A stretch of DNA of 51,664 nt from an uncultured Alphaproteobacteria bacterium. Lineage in GTDB: Bacteria; Pseudomonadota; Alphaproteobacteria; UBA11222. The stretch covers positions 1-51,664 of the forward strand of contig CALAQW010000011.1 of NCBI GenBank assembly GCA_937888955.1. Reading direction: 5' to 3'. The position numbers and the translations under genes are program-made. The notes below the pieces were generated by a model. It was not told where the DNA came from. It did not search any database and saw nothing but the letters and a program-made list of their open reading frames with translations. Below are positions 16,423-25,058 of this stretch, piece after piece. The first letter of the stretch is position 1, and each line of letters opens with the position of its first letter.

Positions 16423-18393
16423 ATGGTGAAAAATCAGCAACGGACCGACGGGCTGCCAACTATTGCAGCCACTCCGCCCGATATTCCTTTCAAGCTGATG
16501 ATCGAGGCGCTGCCGGCGATCGTCTGCTTTATCGATAAAGAGGAAATGATCCGCTACGCCAATCCCTATAGCGCGGAACTGTTCGGCTATGACATCACCG
16601 GCCACGCAGTCCGTGAGGTGATCGGCGTCGAGACCTATGATCGCGAACATCAGGAACGGGTGGAAAGCACACTTGCGGGACAAAGGCTGACATTCGAGAT
16701 CGGTCTGACCGTAAGCGAGGACCGGCATGTCTATCTGGCGGTGCAGCATATCCCGAATGTGCAACCGGATGGATCGGTGAATGGCTATCTGGCGCATGCG
16801 GTGGATATTTCCGACAGCCGGCGTGCGGCGGCGGAATTAAGCGAAAGCCGACAGAAGTTCGAGGATTTCGCCTCGACCAGCTCCGACTGGTTCTGGGAAG
16901 CCGATAAAGACAGGCACCTCACCGTATTCAGCAATAGCGGTGAACGCCGGGACGATTTGACCGGCCGCGCCGTGATGGAGGAGATGCTGACGCTGCTGAA
17001 GTCCCGCAAGCAGCTGGGAAACGAGAAATATTCCAATTATTTCAGGGATTTGGTCAACAGGCGTCCGCTTCACGATATCCGAATCCTGCGCGGCCAGTAC
17101 CGCAACAAAATCCACAAGCTGAATGACCGCGATTTCTCGGTCAGCGGCAAACCGTTCTTCGATGCCAACGGAAATTATGGCGGCTATCGCGGTACCGCGA
17201 CCGATATCACCAAACAGATGGATGCCGAGCGCACCATGCGTGAAGCGCTGGAAAAGGCGGAACAGGCGACAATCGCCAAATCGCGTTTCCTTGCGGCTGC
17301 CAGTCATGATCTCAGACAACCGCTGCAGGCAATCCGGCTGCTTAACGCGGCATTGTACGAATATCTGCTGGGCGACGATATCGCGATCAACATCCTGCGC
17401 GACAGTGAACGAACCGTCGCCGTGATGGACAATCTGCTGAGCTCACTGCTCGATCTCAGTCGGCTGGAATCAGGGGCCGTCGTCCCGGAATTACAGAATT
17501 TCTATATCGCGGATCTGTTGAACCGGCTGCGGACGGAATTCGGCCGTTCCGTCGCGCGCAAAAATCTGACCCTGAAATTCATCGATAACCGGCAGGTCGT
17601 CCTGTCTGATCCGATGATGCTGGAATCCATCCTGCGCAACCTGCTGACCAACGCCTTGCGCTATACAGAAAGCGGCAAGATTCTGGTTGGCTGCCGCCGG
17701 CGCGGCGCGTTTCTCCGGATCAGTGTCTGGGATACGGGTATCGGCATCCCCGCTGCACAGCAACAACAGATTTTCGATCCATTCTTCCAGATCGGCAATC
17801 CCGACCGTGACACCCGCCAGGGGCTCGGGCTCGGGCTGTCGATCGTTGCCGGGATGGCCCGTTTGCTCGATTGTCCGATCGAACTGCACTCCACACCGGG
17901 CAAGGGTTCGGTCTTTTCCTTCAATGTGCCCCTTGGCGACCCGCTGCTGGCAAGCAGCAGCAGCCAGGACCTGCAATCCTCGCATGTCAGCTGGAACCTC
18001 ACGGGAACGCGGGCGCTGCTTATCGAAGACGATCAGTCCGCCCTGAATGCGCTCGAACAACTGCTCGGCATGTGGAAGATGGAACTGCTGAGCAGTACGA
18101 GCGGCGCCGACGCGGAGCAGAAATTGCGCGCCCGGCAGTTCAAACCCGATCTCATTATCACTGATTACCGACTGGAAGGGGGCGAAACCGGTATCGACGC
18201 CTTGCAGCGGATCAAGGCGCTGATCGACGATGTGCCGGTGATATTCATGACCGGCGATGATTTCACCCAGGTGCAGAACGCATTGGGCAGCCGCTATCCG
18301 CATCTTCTGCACAAGCCTGTGGCACCTGCGAAATTGCGCGCGCTCATCCGCAATCTGATGCGCAAGCATATCAACCAGTCGACAGCCTCTTGA
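16423..18393 (+). CDS. PAS-containing hybrid sensor histidine kinase/response regulator
   Basis: A 656-residue soluble hybrid kinase. Domains: PAS 1 (about 25-130), PAS 2 (about 143-265, ending GYRGTATDITKQ), a HisKA dimerisation domain with phospho-accepting His295 in SHDLRQPLQ, and a HATPase domain with N-box RNLLTNALRY, G1 WDTGIGIP and G2 GLGLGLSIV. A C-terminal receiver follows with phospho-acceptor Asp581 (LIITDYRL), the acidic pocket IEDD (535-537) and Lys631. The SHDLRQPL box and attached receiver resemble the NahK/ErcS' group. No transmembrane segment is seen, so the ligand is sensed in the cytoplasm. No partner regulator is nearby. TTAA-N7-TTTA, a weak CtrA-like site, lies upstream at 16308-16322. 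Confidence 0.92.
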   Translation: MVKNQQRTDGLPTIAATPPDIPFKLMIEALPAIVCFIDKEEMIRYANPYSAELFGYDITGHAVREVIGVETYDREHQERVESTLAGQRLTFEIGLTVSEDRHVYLAVQHIPNVQPDGSVNGYLAHAVDISDSRRAAAELSESRQKFEDFASTSSDWFWEADKDRHLTVFSNSGERRDDLTGRAVMEEMLTLLKSRKQLGNEKYSNYFRDLVNRRPLHDIRILRGQYRNKIHKLNDRDFSVSGKPFFDANGNYGGYRGTATDITKQMDAERTMREALEKAEQATIAKSRFLAAASHDLRQPLQAIRLLNAALYEYLLGDDIAINILRDSERTVAVMDNLLSSLLDLSRLESGAVVPELQNFYIADLLNRLRTEFGRSVARKNLTLKFIDNRQVVLSDPMMLESILRNLLTNALRYTESGKILVGCRRRGAFLRISVWDTGIGIPAAQQQQIFDPFFQIGNPDRDTRQGLGLGLSIVAGMARLLDCPIELHSTPGKGSVFSFNVPLGDPLLASSSSQDLQSSHVSWNLTGTRALLIEDDQSALNALEQLLGMWKMELLSSTSGADAEQKLRARQFKPDLIITDYRLEGGETGIDALQRIKALIDDVPVIFMTGDDFTQVQNALGSRYPHLLHKPVAPAKLRALIRNLMRKHINQSTAS

Positions 18394-18521
18394 TCGGCAA
18401 ATTGGCTGCTTGCCTCACCTGTAGCGACCACTGGCCGCGCCGCAGTGAGGGCTGTCACCTTTCAGGATCATTCAATTACCCGCCTCTTGTTTTTGGCGCA
18501 TTTACCCTCTAGCTGTTAGCG

Positions 18522-19247
18522 ATGGGTTGCAGCACAACAAATTGGCGGCGCGGCAGCGCGCTCTGGATAAAACGCGCGGGGATAAAACGCGCGGGGATAA
18601 GACGGGTGACGTCTGCCGCCGCCGCGCTATCGATCGCCATGGCCGCATCCGCGCTCGCCCAGGCCCCGCTGACCCCGGCACAGCAGCGCGATCTTGATCA
18701 GGTCAACAGCTATCTGAACCGGCTCGACAAACTGCATGCGGAATTCGAACAGACAGGGCCCGACGGCGCCATAAGCCGGGGGGATTTTTACCTGTCACGG
18801 CCCGGCAAGATGCGTTTTGACTATGCGCAGCCCGATGATTTGCTGATTGTCGCCGACGGGCTCTGGCTTGCGGTACAGGATGGGGAGTTGAATACGGTTG
18901 ACCGTTTTCCCATCAAGTCGACACCATTGAGCCTGCTGCTTGATGAGCAGATCGATCTTGGCAGTTCGACCCAGGTTGCCGGCATCAGTCGCGAAGGTGA
19001 CAGTCTGTACTTGACGTTGCAGGATCCGGACGCCCCTGAAAAAGGCGAGGTGACGCTTGTTTTTGCCGCGGCAGGGGCGGAGATGGCCGCAAAAGCGGAC
19101 ACGCTTGAACTCAAACGCTGGATTGTGGTCGACGCCCAGGGGCTTGCGACACAGATCGATCTGGATGCAATTGAAATGCGCGACACGCTGGATCCGAAAT
19201 TATTCATCATGCGCGATCCGGTTCCCGGCACCCTACGCAACAGATAG
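18522..19247 (+). CDS. lolA: outer-membrane lipoprotein carrier protein LolA
   Basis: LolA carries lipoproteins across the periplasm from LolCDE. The mature part shows the LolA fold: VNSYLNRLDKLHAEFEQTGP, GDFYLSRPGKMRFDYAQP, LLIVADGLWLAVQD, and the C-terminal IDLDAIEMRD. Signal cleavage is predicted after ALA near residue 46. The N-terminal region is unusually long and basic, because three 15-base repeats encode IKRAG-IKRAG-IRR. A GTG at 18607 would give a normal 18-residue signal peptide and may be the real start; I see no good ribosome site for the ATG at 18522. The gene is followed 8 bases later by a GATase gene. Confidence 0.9.
   Translation: MGCSTTNWRRGSALWIKRAGIKRAGIRRVTSAAAALSIAMAASALAQAPLTPAQQRDLDQVNSYLNRLDKLHAEFEQTGPDGAISRGDFYLSRPGKMRFDYAQPDDLLIVADGLWLAVQDGELNTVDRFPIKSTPLSLLLDEQIDLGSSTQVAGISREGDSLYLTLQDPDAPEKGEVTLVFAAAGAEMAAKADTLELKRWIVVDAQGLATQIDLDAIEMRDTLDPKLFIMRDPVPGTLRNR
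18566..18600 (+). repeat. three 15-base tandem repeats in the 5' end of lolA
   Basis: GATAAAACGCGCGGG occurs twice in direct succession (18566-18580, 18581-18595) and a third, diverged copy begins at 18596. The repeat length is a multiple of three and keeps the frame. Confidence 0.85.
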
Positions 19248-19255
19248 GGCGCACC

Positions 19256-20026
19256 ATGCCGCAATCCGCCGCGACACCGATGGTATTGATGCCGTGCGAC
19301 AGGCGGATTGTCGGCAGCCTCCCCAATTACACACTCGGTGAGAAATATGTGGACGCGGTGCGGCACGGCGCCGGCGCGCTGCCATTTCCGCTGATCACCA
19401 ACGATCCGCCACTCGATCACAAGGCGTTGCTCGATCTGGCGGACGGTCTGCTGTTGCCTGGCGCTGTATCGAATATCGACCCGGGCCTTTATGGCGGGCC
19501 AGCGCCCCCTGACGCGGCATCCATGGACCCACATCGTGATGCCAATACCCTGCCGCTCATTCGCGCCGCCATCGAACGTGAATTACCGATTCTTGCGATC
19601 TGCCGCGGGTTGCAGGAACTCAATGTCGCGCTCGGGGGCAGCCTGCATCAGGATCTGGCAAGTCTTGCCGGTCCGGTATCGCACCACGCGCCGCCCGATG
19701 TCGCGATCACCGACAGCTATGCCCATAGTCATGCGGTAACAATCGCCCCGGGCGGACAGCTTGCCCAAATCCTGTCCGCGCAGGACACGATCACGGTCAA
19801 TTCCGTTCATTATCAGGGGATCGACCGCCCTGCGGAAACCTTGCGGATCGAGGCGGTCGCAAGCGACGGGACGATCGAAGCGGTCTCGCTTGACGGCTAT
19901 CGCGGGTTTTGTCTGGGTGTGCAATGGCATCCTGAATGGCGCTTTCGGGAGAATTCAGCCTCGCTTGCGATATTCCAGGCTTTCGGCGCGGCATTATTGG
20001 CGTATCATCGCAACAAGCGAAAATAA
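19256..20026 (+). CDS. gamma-glutamyl-gamma-aminobutyrate hydrolase family (class I glutamine amidotransferase-like)
   Basis: A 256-residue free-standing class I GATase of the PuuD group, which typically hydrolyses gamma-glutamyl amides such as gamma-glutamyl-GABA. The nucleophile is Cys116 in AICRGLQELN, the partner pair His225 and Glu227 in VQWHPEW. VNSVHYQGID and GLLLPGAVSNIDPGLY are family features. It follows lolA by 8 bases and precedes an LLM oxidoreductase by 29, so it may be co-transcribed with both. No other putrescine-catabolism genes are present, so the substrate is open. Confidence 0.87.
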   Translation: MPQSAATPMVLMPCDRRIVGSLPNYTLGEKYVDAVRHGAGALPFPLITNDPPLDHKALLDLADGLLLPGAVSNIDPGLYGGPAPPDAASMDPHRDANTLPLIRAAIERELPILAICRGLQELNVALGGSLHQDLASLAGPVSHHAPPDVAITDSYAHSHAVTIAPGGQLAQILSAQDTITVNSVHYQGIDRPAETLRIEAVASDGTIEAVSLDGYRGFCLGVQWHPEWRFRENSASLAIFQAFGAALLAYHRNKRK

Positions 20027-20055
20027 TTCCGAAAAACCCAGTGGGAGGGAAAATA

Positions 20056-20961
20056 ATGCGGATTGGGATCAATTCCGGGGCTGCCTCGGGCCCTGAAACA
20101 ACGATTGACGGGCTGATTGCCCGTGCGCAGCAGATCGAAGCGGCAGGTTTTGACAGCATGTGGCTGGCCAACATGTTCGGGCTGGACGCCATGACGATGC
20201 TGGCGCTGATCGGTCGTGAAACCAAGACATTGCAATTGGGCACGGCGGTCGTCCCCAGCTATCCGCGCCACCCGCTGGTCATGGCGCAGCAGGCCGCGAC
20301 CACCCAGGCCGCCGCGCAAGGCCGCTTTACACTCGGGATCGGCCTGTCCCACCAACCGATCATCGAGGGCATGCTGGGCATGTCCTATGACAAGCCGGCG
20401 CGTCATATGCGCGAATATCTGCAGGTGCTGGCGCCCGCGCTCGCCAATGAGCGGGTTCAGTTTTCAGGCGATCAGTACCGCGTCAACGGCCAGATTACGG
20501 TGAAGGAATCAAGCGGCGTTCCGCTCGTCGTCGCGGCACTGGGCGATATCATGCTGAAGCATGCGGGCACCTATGCGGATGGCACCATTACCTGGATGAC
20601 AGGCGCGCAGACCCTTGAAAGCCATATTATTCCGAAAATCCGCAAGGCCGCAGCGGACGCCGGAAAACCGGCGCCGCGTATCGTTGCCGGCATGCCGGTC
20701 GCGATTGTGCCCGATAAGGACGCGGCGCGGGACCGGATCGACAAGGGCATGAAAATGTATGGCCAGCTCGCCTCCTATCGCGCCATGCTGGATAATGAAG
20801 GGGTCGATGGCCCTTCAGGGATTGCCATCATCGGCGACGAGAAGGAGCTGCGCTCGGCAATTGGCCGGCTGCGCGATATCGGTGTGACCGATCTTAATTG
20901 CGCCGTGCTGGGCGTCGGTGATCCGGAAGTCACATTCGATTTTCTGGCAAGCGAGCTGTAA
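20056..20961 (+). CDS. LLM-class (luciferase-like) oxidoreductase, F420-dependent-type subfamily
   Basis: A 301-residue TIM-barrel oxidoreductase of the bacterial luciferase superfamily. The ATG at 20056 follows GGGAGGG; an upstream in-frame extension lies inside the GATase gene. MRIGINSGAASG opens strand 1, FDSMWLANMFGLDAMTML strand 2, and LQLGTAVVPSYPRHP, GRFTLGIGLSH and GVTDLNCAVLG follow. The sequence most resembles the group named after F420-dependent enzymes, but FMN use is equally possible and no F420 synthesis gene is in the window. The substrate is unknown. Confidence 0.85.
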   Translation: MRIGINSGAASGPETTIDGLIARAQQIEAAGFDSMWLANMFGLDAMTMLALIGRETKTLQLGTAVVPSYPRHPLVMAQQAATTQAAAQGRFTLGIGLSHQPIIEGMLGMSYDKPARHMREYLQVLAPALANERVQFSGDQYRVNGQITVKESSGVPLVVAALGDIMLKHAGTYADGTITWMTGAQTLESHIIPKIRKAAADAGKPAPRIVAGMPVAIVPDKDAARDRIDKGMKMYGQLASYRAMLDNEGVDGPSGIAIIGDEKELRSAIGRLRDIGVTDLNCAVLGVGDPEVTFDFLASEL

Positions 20962-20986
20962 GCACCGCAAACAGGCTAACGTGAAC

Positions 20987-21012
20987 ATCGGCCGGGAATC
21001 GCACCGGCCGAT
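20987..21012. other. perfect 9-base-pair inverted repeat after the LLM gene
   Basis: ATCGGCCGG and CCGGCCGAT flank an 8-base loop, 26 bases after the LLM stop and before the converging ptsN gene. There is no T-run, so it is a strong hairpin but not a typical intrinsic terminator. Confidence 0.65.
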
Positions 21013-21096
21013 GGACGATTTGCGGACATCGGTCTGAAAAATTCCGTTGTTATTCAGCTGGCTGCGAATTGTGACGACTACTGTCGATTGATTCGC

Positions 21097-21564
21097 TCAC
21101 GCGGCGGATGACGATGCCGCGGAATCCGTCAGCAGGGCATACAAAGCCGCATCGTGACTGGAACCCCTGAGCTTCGCGCAGAATTCCGTGTTGCGCAGCA
21201 GTCGCGATATCCGTGCCAATGCGCGCAAATGCTCGGCCCCCGCATCTTCAGGTGCGATCAGAAGAAAAATCAGGTCAACCGGACGCTCATCGATCGAGTC
21301 GAAGTCGATCGGCTGATCGAGGCGGGCAAAAATGCCGAAAAGCCGCTCGGCCTCTTCAAGTTTTGCGTGCGGCAGCGCAACGCCCTGTCCGACGCCGGTC
21401 GTGCCCAGACGCTCCCGGTCCAGCAGCGCATCGAGAATAAGCTGCGAATCGATACCGCAAATCTCGGCGGCACGCTCGCTCAATTCGCGTAATGCCTGCT
21501 TTTTACTCTTCGCTTTGAGACTAGGGACAATGCCCTGCGGATCAAGAAGCTCGACAAGCTCCAT
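21097..21564 (-). CDS. ptsN: nitrogen-regulatory PTS IIA protein
   Basis: PtsN (EIIA-Ntr) takes phosphate from the PTSNtr relay and regulates potassium, nitrogen and stress functions by protein contact. The 155 residues match the family in length. The phospho-accepting histidine is His66 in GVALPHAKL; LGTTGVGQ precedes it, and DLIFLLIAPEDAGAEHLRAL is the second signature. In many alphaproteobacteria ptsN follows rpoN and hpf; here neither is adjacent, so it stands alone. Converges on the LLM gene; its promoter should lie in 21565-21700. Confidence 0.93.
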   Translation of the reverse strand: MELVELLDPQGIVPSLKAKSKKQALRELSERAAEICGIDSQLILDALLDRERLGTTGVGQGVALPHAKLEEAERLFGIFARLDQPIDFDSIDERPVDLIFLLIAPEDAGAEHLRALARISRLLRNTEFCAKLRGSSHDAALYALLTDSAASSSAA

Positions 21565-22033
21565 CAGTCTTTCACCTTTACCAAGTTCAGGCTGCGTTTC
21601 CCGCCCGGCATTTAGCGCCGCGGATATTAAATGATGTAGAAACTTCTACTCCAGATTCAGCCGCCGCAATCGCAATTGCCTCTTGCTGAACAGACTTCGC
21701 GCAGACCTGTCGCCCCAAATCACCAGCCAGGCAACAAGACTTCGCCGGAAAACGCGCGGACGATAGTGCGGCTGTGGGGGGAGTGTCAACATGAGGCGGA
21801 AAATCTAATTTCCCTTCAAGAATTTCTTGATCCTTACCTTCTCGCTAGCTCAAAACTAACGCCAAAAAACAAATTATATCGCAGAAACCCTCACCTTATC
21901 AGCAAACCTACTGCAAATAAGCTAATTCGTTATGAATAATAAAATCTGACTATATCTCGCCAATAAATACAATTGTATTCAAAAAATTCTCCCCCTAGGC
22001 TTATTGAAAAAATTGTTGATACCGGGGGGGATC
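21565..22033. other. 469-base intergenic region, sharply AT-rich in its right half
   Basis: Divergent spacer between ptsN and the glycosyltransferase gene. From about 21785 to 22015 the base composition is much richer in A and T than anything else in the window. An 87-codon open frame (21676-21939) crosses it but lacks a ribosome site and family-like features. I see no RNA gene; promoters for both neighbours must lie here but none is a clear match. Confidence 0.65.
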
Positions 22034-23854
22034 ATGGGATGGACAGCACTGGAAGGGTGGTCATTTTCCGACCGCGCCGCGCACCGCAGCAAGCCGAAAG
22101 ACACTGAACGGGGCCGAGAACAGAAACACGAAGACGACAAATCCAATTTATTCTGTATACAAATTAACAATGCAGCACCTTCAGGACGTCGATCACACGG
22201 ATTGCAGACCCCTGCCATACACAATCCGGAACTTTATGCCCGTAACCTTCTGCTACCCCTCGCCGGCGACCAGCGACTGATCGAATACGCCACCTGCGAC
22301 ACCGAAAGCACCGCTGCGCGACTTTGTGCCCTAGGCGCAGAAAAAGGCCCAAGGTTTTCGTTCCGCTATATCCCGAAGGCGGTGCTCATTCGCGCAATCG
22401 AATCGCGATTCGGGCGTCATCTCGCCGAAAATGCTGCCTGGCGTCTCGCCTGGGAAGACCCGCAATGCAGCGCACATCTGGGTATTATCTATATACAAAG
22501 AATAATTCTGTTGCTCTGTCTGGGATTGATTGCTGGCTGTGCGGTCATGGTGCCCGCCGCGACGTTATCCGTCTCATTGTGGGTAATCGGCCTTGTCTTT
22601 GCCGCCATGACGGCATTTCGATTTGTCTTGCTCGGCGCAGGGCTCCTTGGCTGGCGACCCATTCACTATCCCGCCCAAAATGACGAAGCGGAAGAAACGA
22701 CGGCAAATGGCACGGAATCTCCAGTCGCCGGCGCATGTGCGGATCTGCCGGTCTATACGATACTGGCACCGCTTTACGATGAACCGGAAGTGGTTCCCCA
22801 GCTTATTCGCGCATTTTCGGCGCTCGATTATCCGGCTGAATGCCTGGATATCAAATTGCTGCTGGAAGAAGATGACAAACGCACGCTTGCGGCCATCGAG
22901 GCGTTGAATTTACCGCCCTATATTGAATTGCTGCATGTTCCGAATCTGGCACCGCGCACGAAACCAAAAGCCTGCAATTACGGCCTGGCCTTTGCCCGCG
23001 GCGCCTTCACGGTTATTTTCGATGCCGAGGATATCCCCGACCCCGACCAGCTCAAACGCGCCGTCGCGAAATTCGCCGCAACTGGCCCTGAAACAGCCTG
23101 CCTGCAGGCGCGGCTGAATTTCTACAATCCGCGCGATAACTGGCTGACGCGGCAATTTACGCTGGAATACAGCATGTGGTTCGATTTGCTGCTGCCGGGC
23201 CTGAAGCGGCTGGGGCTGCCAATTCCACTGGGCGGTACTTCCAATCATTTCCGCACGGATATATTGCGCGCAATCGGCGGATGGGATCCTTATAACGTAA
23301 CCGAAGATGCCGATCTGGGGCTGCGGCTCGCGCGGCGCGGTTATCGCTGCGATATTCTGAATTCCACGACCTATGAGGAAGCCAATTCCGAAACGCTGAA
23401 CTGGCTGCGGCAACGGACCCGCTGGCAGAAAGGCTATATGCTGACATGGCTTGTGCATATGCGGCACCCTTTGCGCCTGTTGCGGCAACTTGGTATGTGG
23501 CGCATGCTCGGGTTCCAGCTGTTCTTCGGCGGCACCGTGCTGCTGGCGATCTGTACACCGCTTGCGATACCGCTGCTGTTGAGCGGTTTGGTGCTGTGCC
23601 TTGATCCAATATTGTCGCTTTTGAAATTCTGCACCCTGATCGGCGGGCTGGGGACGCTGTCTTTGTGCGTCATCGCCGGTGCGATATGCCGGGGCAATTA
23701 TGATCTCATCGCCGATATCTGGCGCACTCCTTTTTATTGGCTGCTGACAATGGCGGCCAATATACGGGCCGTCTGGCAGCTGTTTCAGTGCCCTTTCTAT
23801 TGGGAAAAGACACGGCATGGCCTTAACCTGTTGCGCAAAAGCCCGATGGGCTAA
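22034..23854 (+). CDS. membrane glycosyltransferase family 2 (processive, XagB/cellulose-synthase-like)
   Basis: A 606-residue inner-membrane glycosyltransferase. A polar N-terminus leads into a domain like the N-terminal part of GspE/MshE (about 66-128, YARNLLLPLAGDQRLIEY, FRYIPKAVLIRAIESRFG). Two helices follow (about 154-203), then the GT-A domain (about 236-470): PLYDE, FDAED (Asp330), TEDADLG (423-429) and QRTRW (460-464). These are the four motifs of processive hexosyl transfer. Further helices follow (about 490-580). I use the ATG at 22034, three bases after seven G; a TTG at 22004 is possible. It likely makes an exopolysaccharide; product unknown. No export genes adjoin it. Confidence 0.85.
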   Translation: MGWTALEGWSFSDRAAHRSKPKDTERGREQKHEDDKSNLFCIQINNAAPSGRRSHGLQTPAIHNPELYARNLLLPLAGDQRLIEYATCDTESTAARLCALGAEKGPRFSFRYIPKAVLIRAIESRFGRHLAENAAWRLAWEDPQCSAHLGIIYIQRIILLLCLGLIAGCAVMVPAATLSVSLWVIGLVFAAMTAFRFVLLGAGLLGWRPIHYPAQNDEAEETTANGTESPVAGACADLPVYTILAPLYDEPEVVPQLIRAFSALDYPAECLDIKLLLEEDDKRTLAAIEALNLPPYIELLHVPNLAPRTKPKACNYGLAFARGAFTVIFDAEDIPDPDQLKRAVAKFAATGPETACLQARLNFYNPRDNWLTRQFTLEYSMWFDLLLPGLKRLGLPIPLGGTSNHFRTDILRAIGGWDPYNVTEDADLGLRLARRGYRCDILNSTTYEEANSETLNWLRQRTRWQKGYMLTWLVHMRHPLRLLRQLGMWRMLGFQLFFGGTVLLAICTPLAIPLLLSGLVLCLDPILSLLKFCTLIGGLGTLSLCVIAGAICRGNYDLIADIWRTPFYWLLTMAANIRAVWQLFQCPFYWEKTRHGLNLLRKSPMG

Positions 23855-23892
23855 AATCACGGTGGTGAAAATCGTGCATCGATCGGGGATTT

Positions 23893-24378
23893 GTGACAAA
23901 CGCTGAAGAACGTGTTTCATCGGGTAAACTGGTGCTGATTGTCGGACCATCGGGGGCCGGCAAGGACATGCTCATCGACGGTGCCCGGCAAGCGCTGAAG
24001 ACAGATCCGCAATTTGTCTTTCCCCGGCGCGAGATCACGCGCCCGCCCGGCGGGGCGGGGGAGGATTATATTGCCGTCTCCGACGCTGTATTCCACGACC
24101 GTTGTCAGGCCGGCGCCTACGCTTTCACCTGGCAGGCGCATGGTTTGTCTTACGGAATCGGGCGCGACATCGAGGAGGCACTCAGCGCCGGCAAGACCGT
24201 GATCGTCAATGTTTCGCGCAGCCTGCTTCCCATGCTGCGCCGACGCTATCCCGATCATCTGATCATCGCGCTGAGCGTGCCACGTGAGATCCTGTGTGAA
24301 CGGCTGCGCGCGCGCGGCCGGGAAAGCGACGTGGAAATAAAAGAGCGGCTCCCACGGGCCGCCGCGTTTTACAGTTAA
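23893..24378 (+). CDS. phnN: ribose 1,5-bisphosphate phosphokinase PhnN, truncated by an in-frame stop
   Basis: PhnN phosphorylates ribose 1,5-bisphosphate to PRPP, usually in phosphonate breakdown. From GTG 23893 the frame gives 161 residues: P-loop GPSGAGKD (18-25), RREITRPPGGAGEDYIAV, FTWQAHGLSYGIG, VIVNVSRSLLP and ERLRARGRES. The TAA at 24376 falls where the family continues. The same frame goes on to TGA at 24460 and reads GKDVIKLTNDSAKL, which fits the normal PhnN C-terminus (a G-DVI-L-N-G pattern), giving 189 codons in all. So the gene carries a nonsense change near codon 162. No other phn genes are present. The lid and core remain, so partial function is conceivable. Confidence 0.85.
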   Translation: MTNAEERVSSGKLVLIVGPSGAGKDMLIDGARQALKTDPQFVFPRREITRPPGGAGEDYIAVSDAVFHDRCQAGAYAFTWQAHGLSYGIGRDIEEALSAGKTVIVNVSRSLLPMLRRRYPDHLIIALSVPREILCERLRARGRESDVEIKERLPRAAAFYS

Positions 24379-24462
24379 GGAAAAGATGTCATCAAACTGA
24401 CGAATGACTCCGCTAAATTGACCCTCATCGTCAAATTTATTGAAATCCTACGGTCGACGTGA
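24379..24462 (+). pseudogene. separated C-terminal codons of phnN
   Basis: In-frame continuation after the phnN stop: 27 codons beginning GKDVIKLTNDSAKLTLIVKF and ending at TGA 24460-24462. The resemblance to PhnN C-termini and the unchanged frame show that only one codon separates it from the rest. Confidence 0.7.
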
Positions 24463-24605
24463 GACGATAGCAGCACAGATAACTTAAAATTCTGTCCGGA
24501 TCGTACCCCTGCGGCGCAAGGATCAATTCACAGGGATCAATGCACAGGCGGCGGTCAGGTTAAATATCGCTCACGCGCTACACTACTTCTTTGGAATCTC
24601 CCTAC

Positions 24606-25058
24606 ATGACACAAGCAACGGTAAAATGGTTCAACCCGACAAAAGGGTTTGGTTTTGTCACCTTTGAAGATGGCACACCAGATGCCTTTCTCCACGTATC
24701 GGTCGTTGAACGCGCCGGCCTCGCCTCGCTGGCGGAAGGGACTGTGATTGACTGCGAAGTCGGGCAGGGCCAGAAAGGGCCGCAAATCGAACGTATTCTG
24801 TCCGTCGATGAATCGACAGCGGCACCATCAGCACCCGCCGCGCAACCAGGCGGCAGCGTCGAAGGCGTGGTCAAATGGTTCAATCCTGACAAGGGCTTCG
24901 GTTTCGTCCAGCCCGATAATGGCGGCAAGGACGTCTTTTTGCATATCTCGGTTGTTGAACGGGCGGGAATTGGCGCGCTTTATGAAGGGCAGCGTGTCAG
25001 GCTGGAGACAAGCGCCGGCCAGAAAGGTCCGCAAGCCGAAGCGATTGAGCTTCTGTAA
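24606..25058 (+). CDS. double cold-shock domain protein
   Basis: A 150-residue single-strand nucleic acid-binding protein with two cold-shock domains. In the first (1-66) the RNP motifs are KGFGFV (13-18) and FLHVS (28-32); in the second (about 85-150) KGFGFV (96-101) and FLHIS. A short Ala/Pro linker joins them. Two-domain CSPs are common in alphaproteobacteria and act as RNA chaperones or antiterminators. The ATG at 24606 follows GGAATC. The 144 bases between the phnN remnant and this ATG are likely to include a structured leader, as in many csp mRNAs, but I could not identify its elements. Confidence 0.93.
   Translation: MTQATVKWFNPTKGFGFVTFEDGTPDAFLHVSVVERAGLASLAEGTVIDCEVGQGQKGPQIERILSVDESTAAPSAPAAQPGGSVEGVVKWFNPDKGFGFVQPDNGGKDVFLHISVVERAGIGALYEGQRVRLETSAGQKGPQAEAIELL

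Noticed and set aside
21676-21939. 87-codon open frame in the AT-rich intergenic region
   Set aside because: No ribosome site, no motifs, and half of it is spacer-like low-complexity sequence.
22910-23950. Open frame antisense to the glycosyltransferase
   Set aside because: Gln/Pro/Arg-rich shadow; the GT2 motifs on the plus strand are complete.
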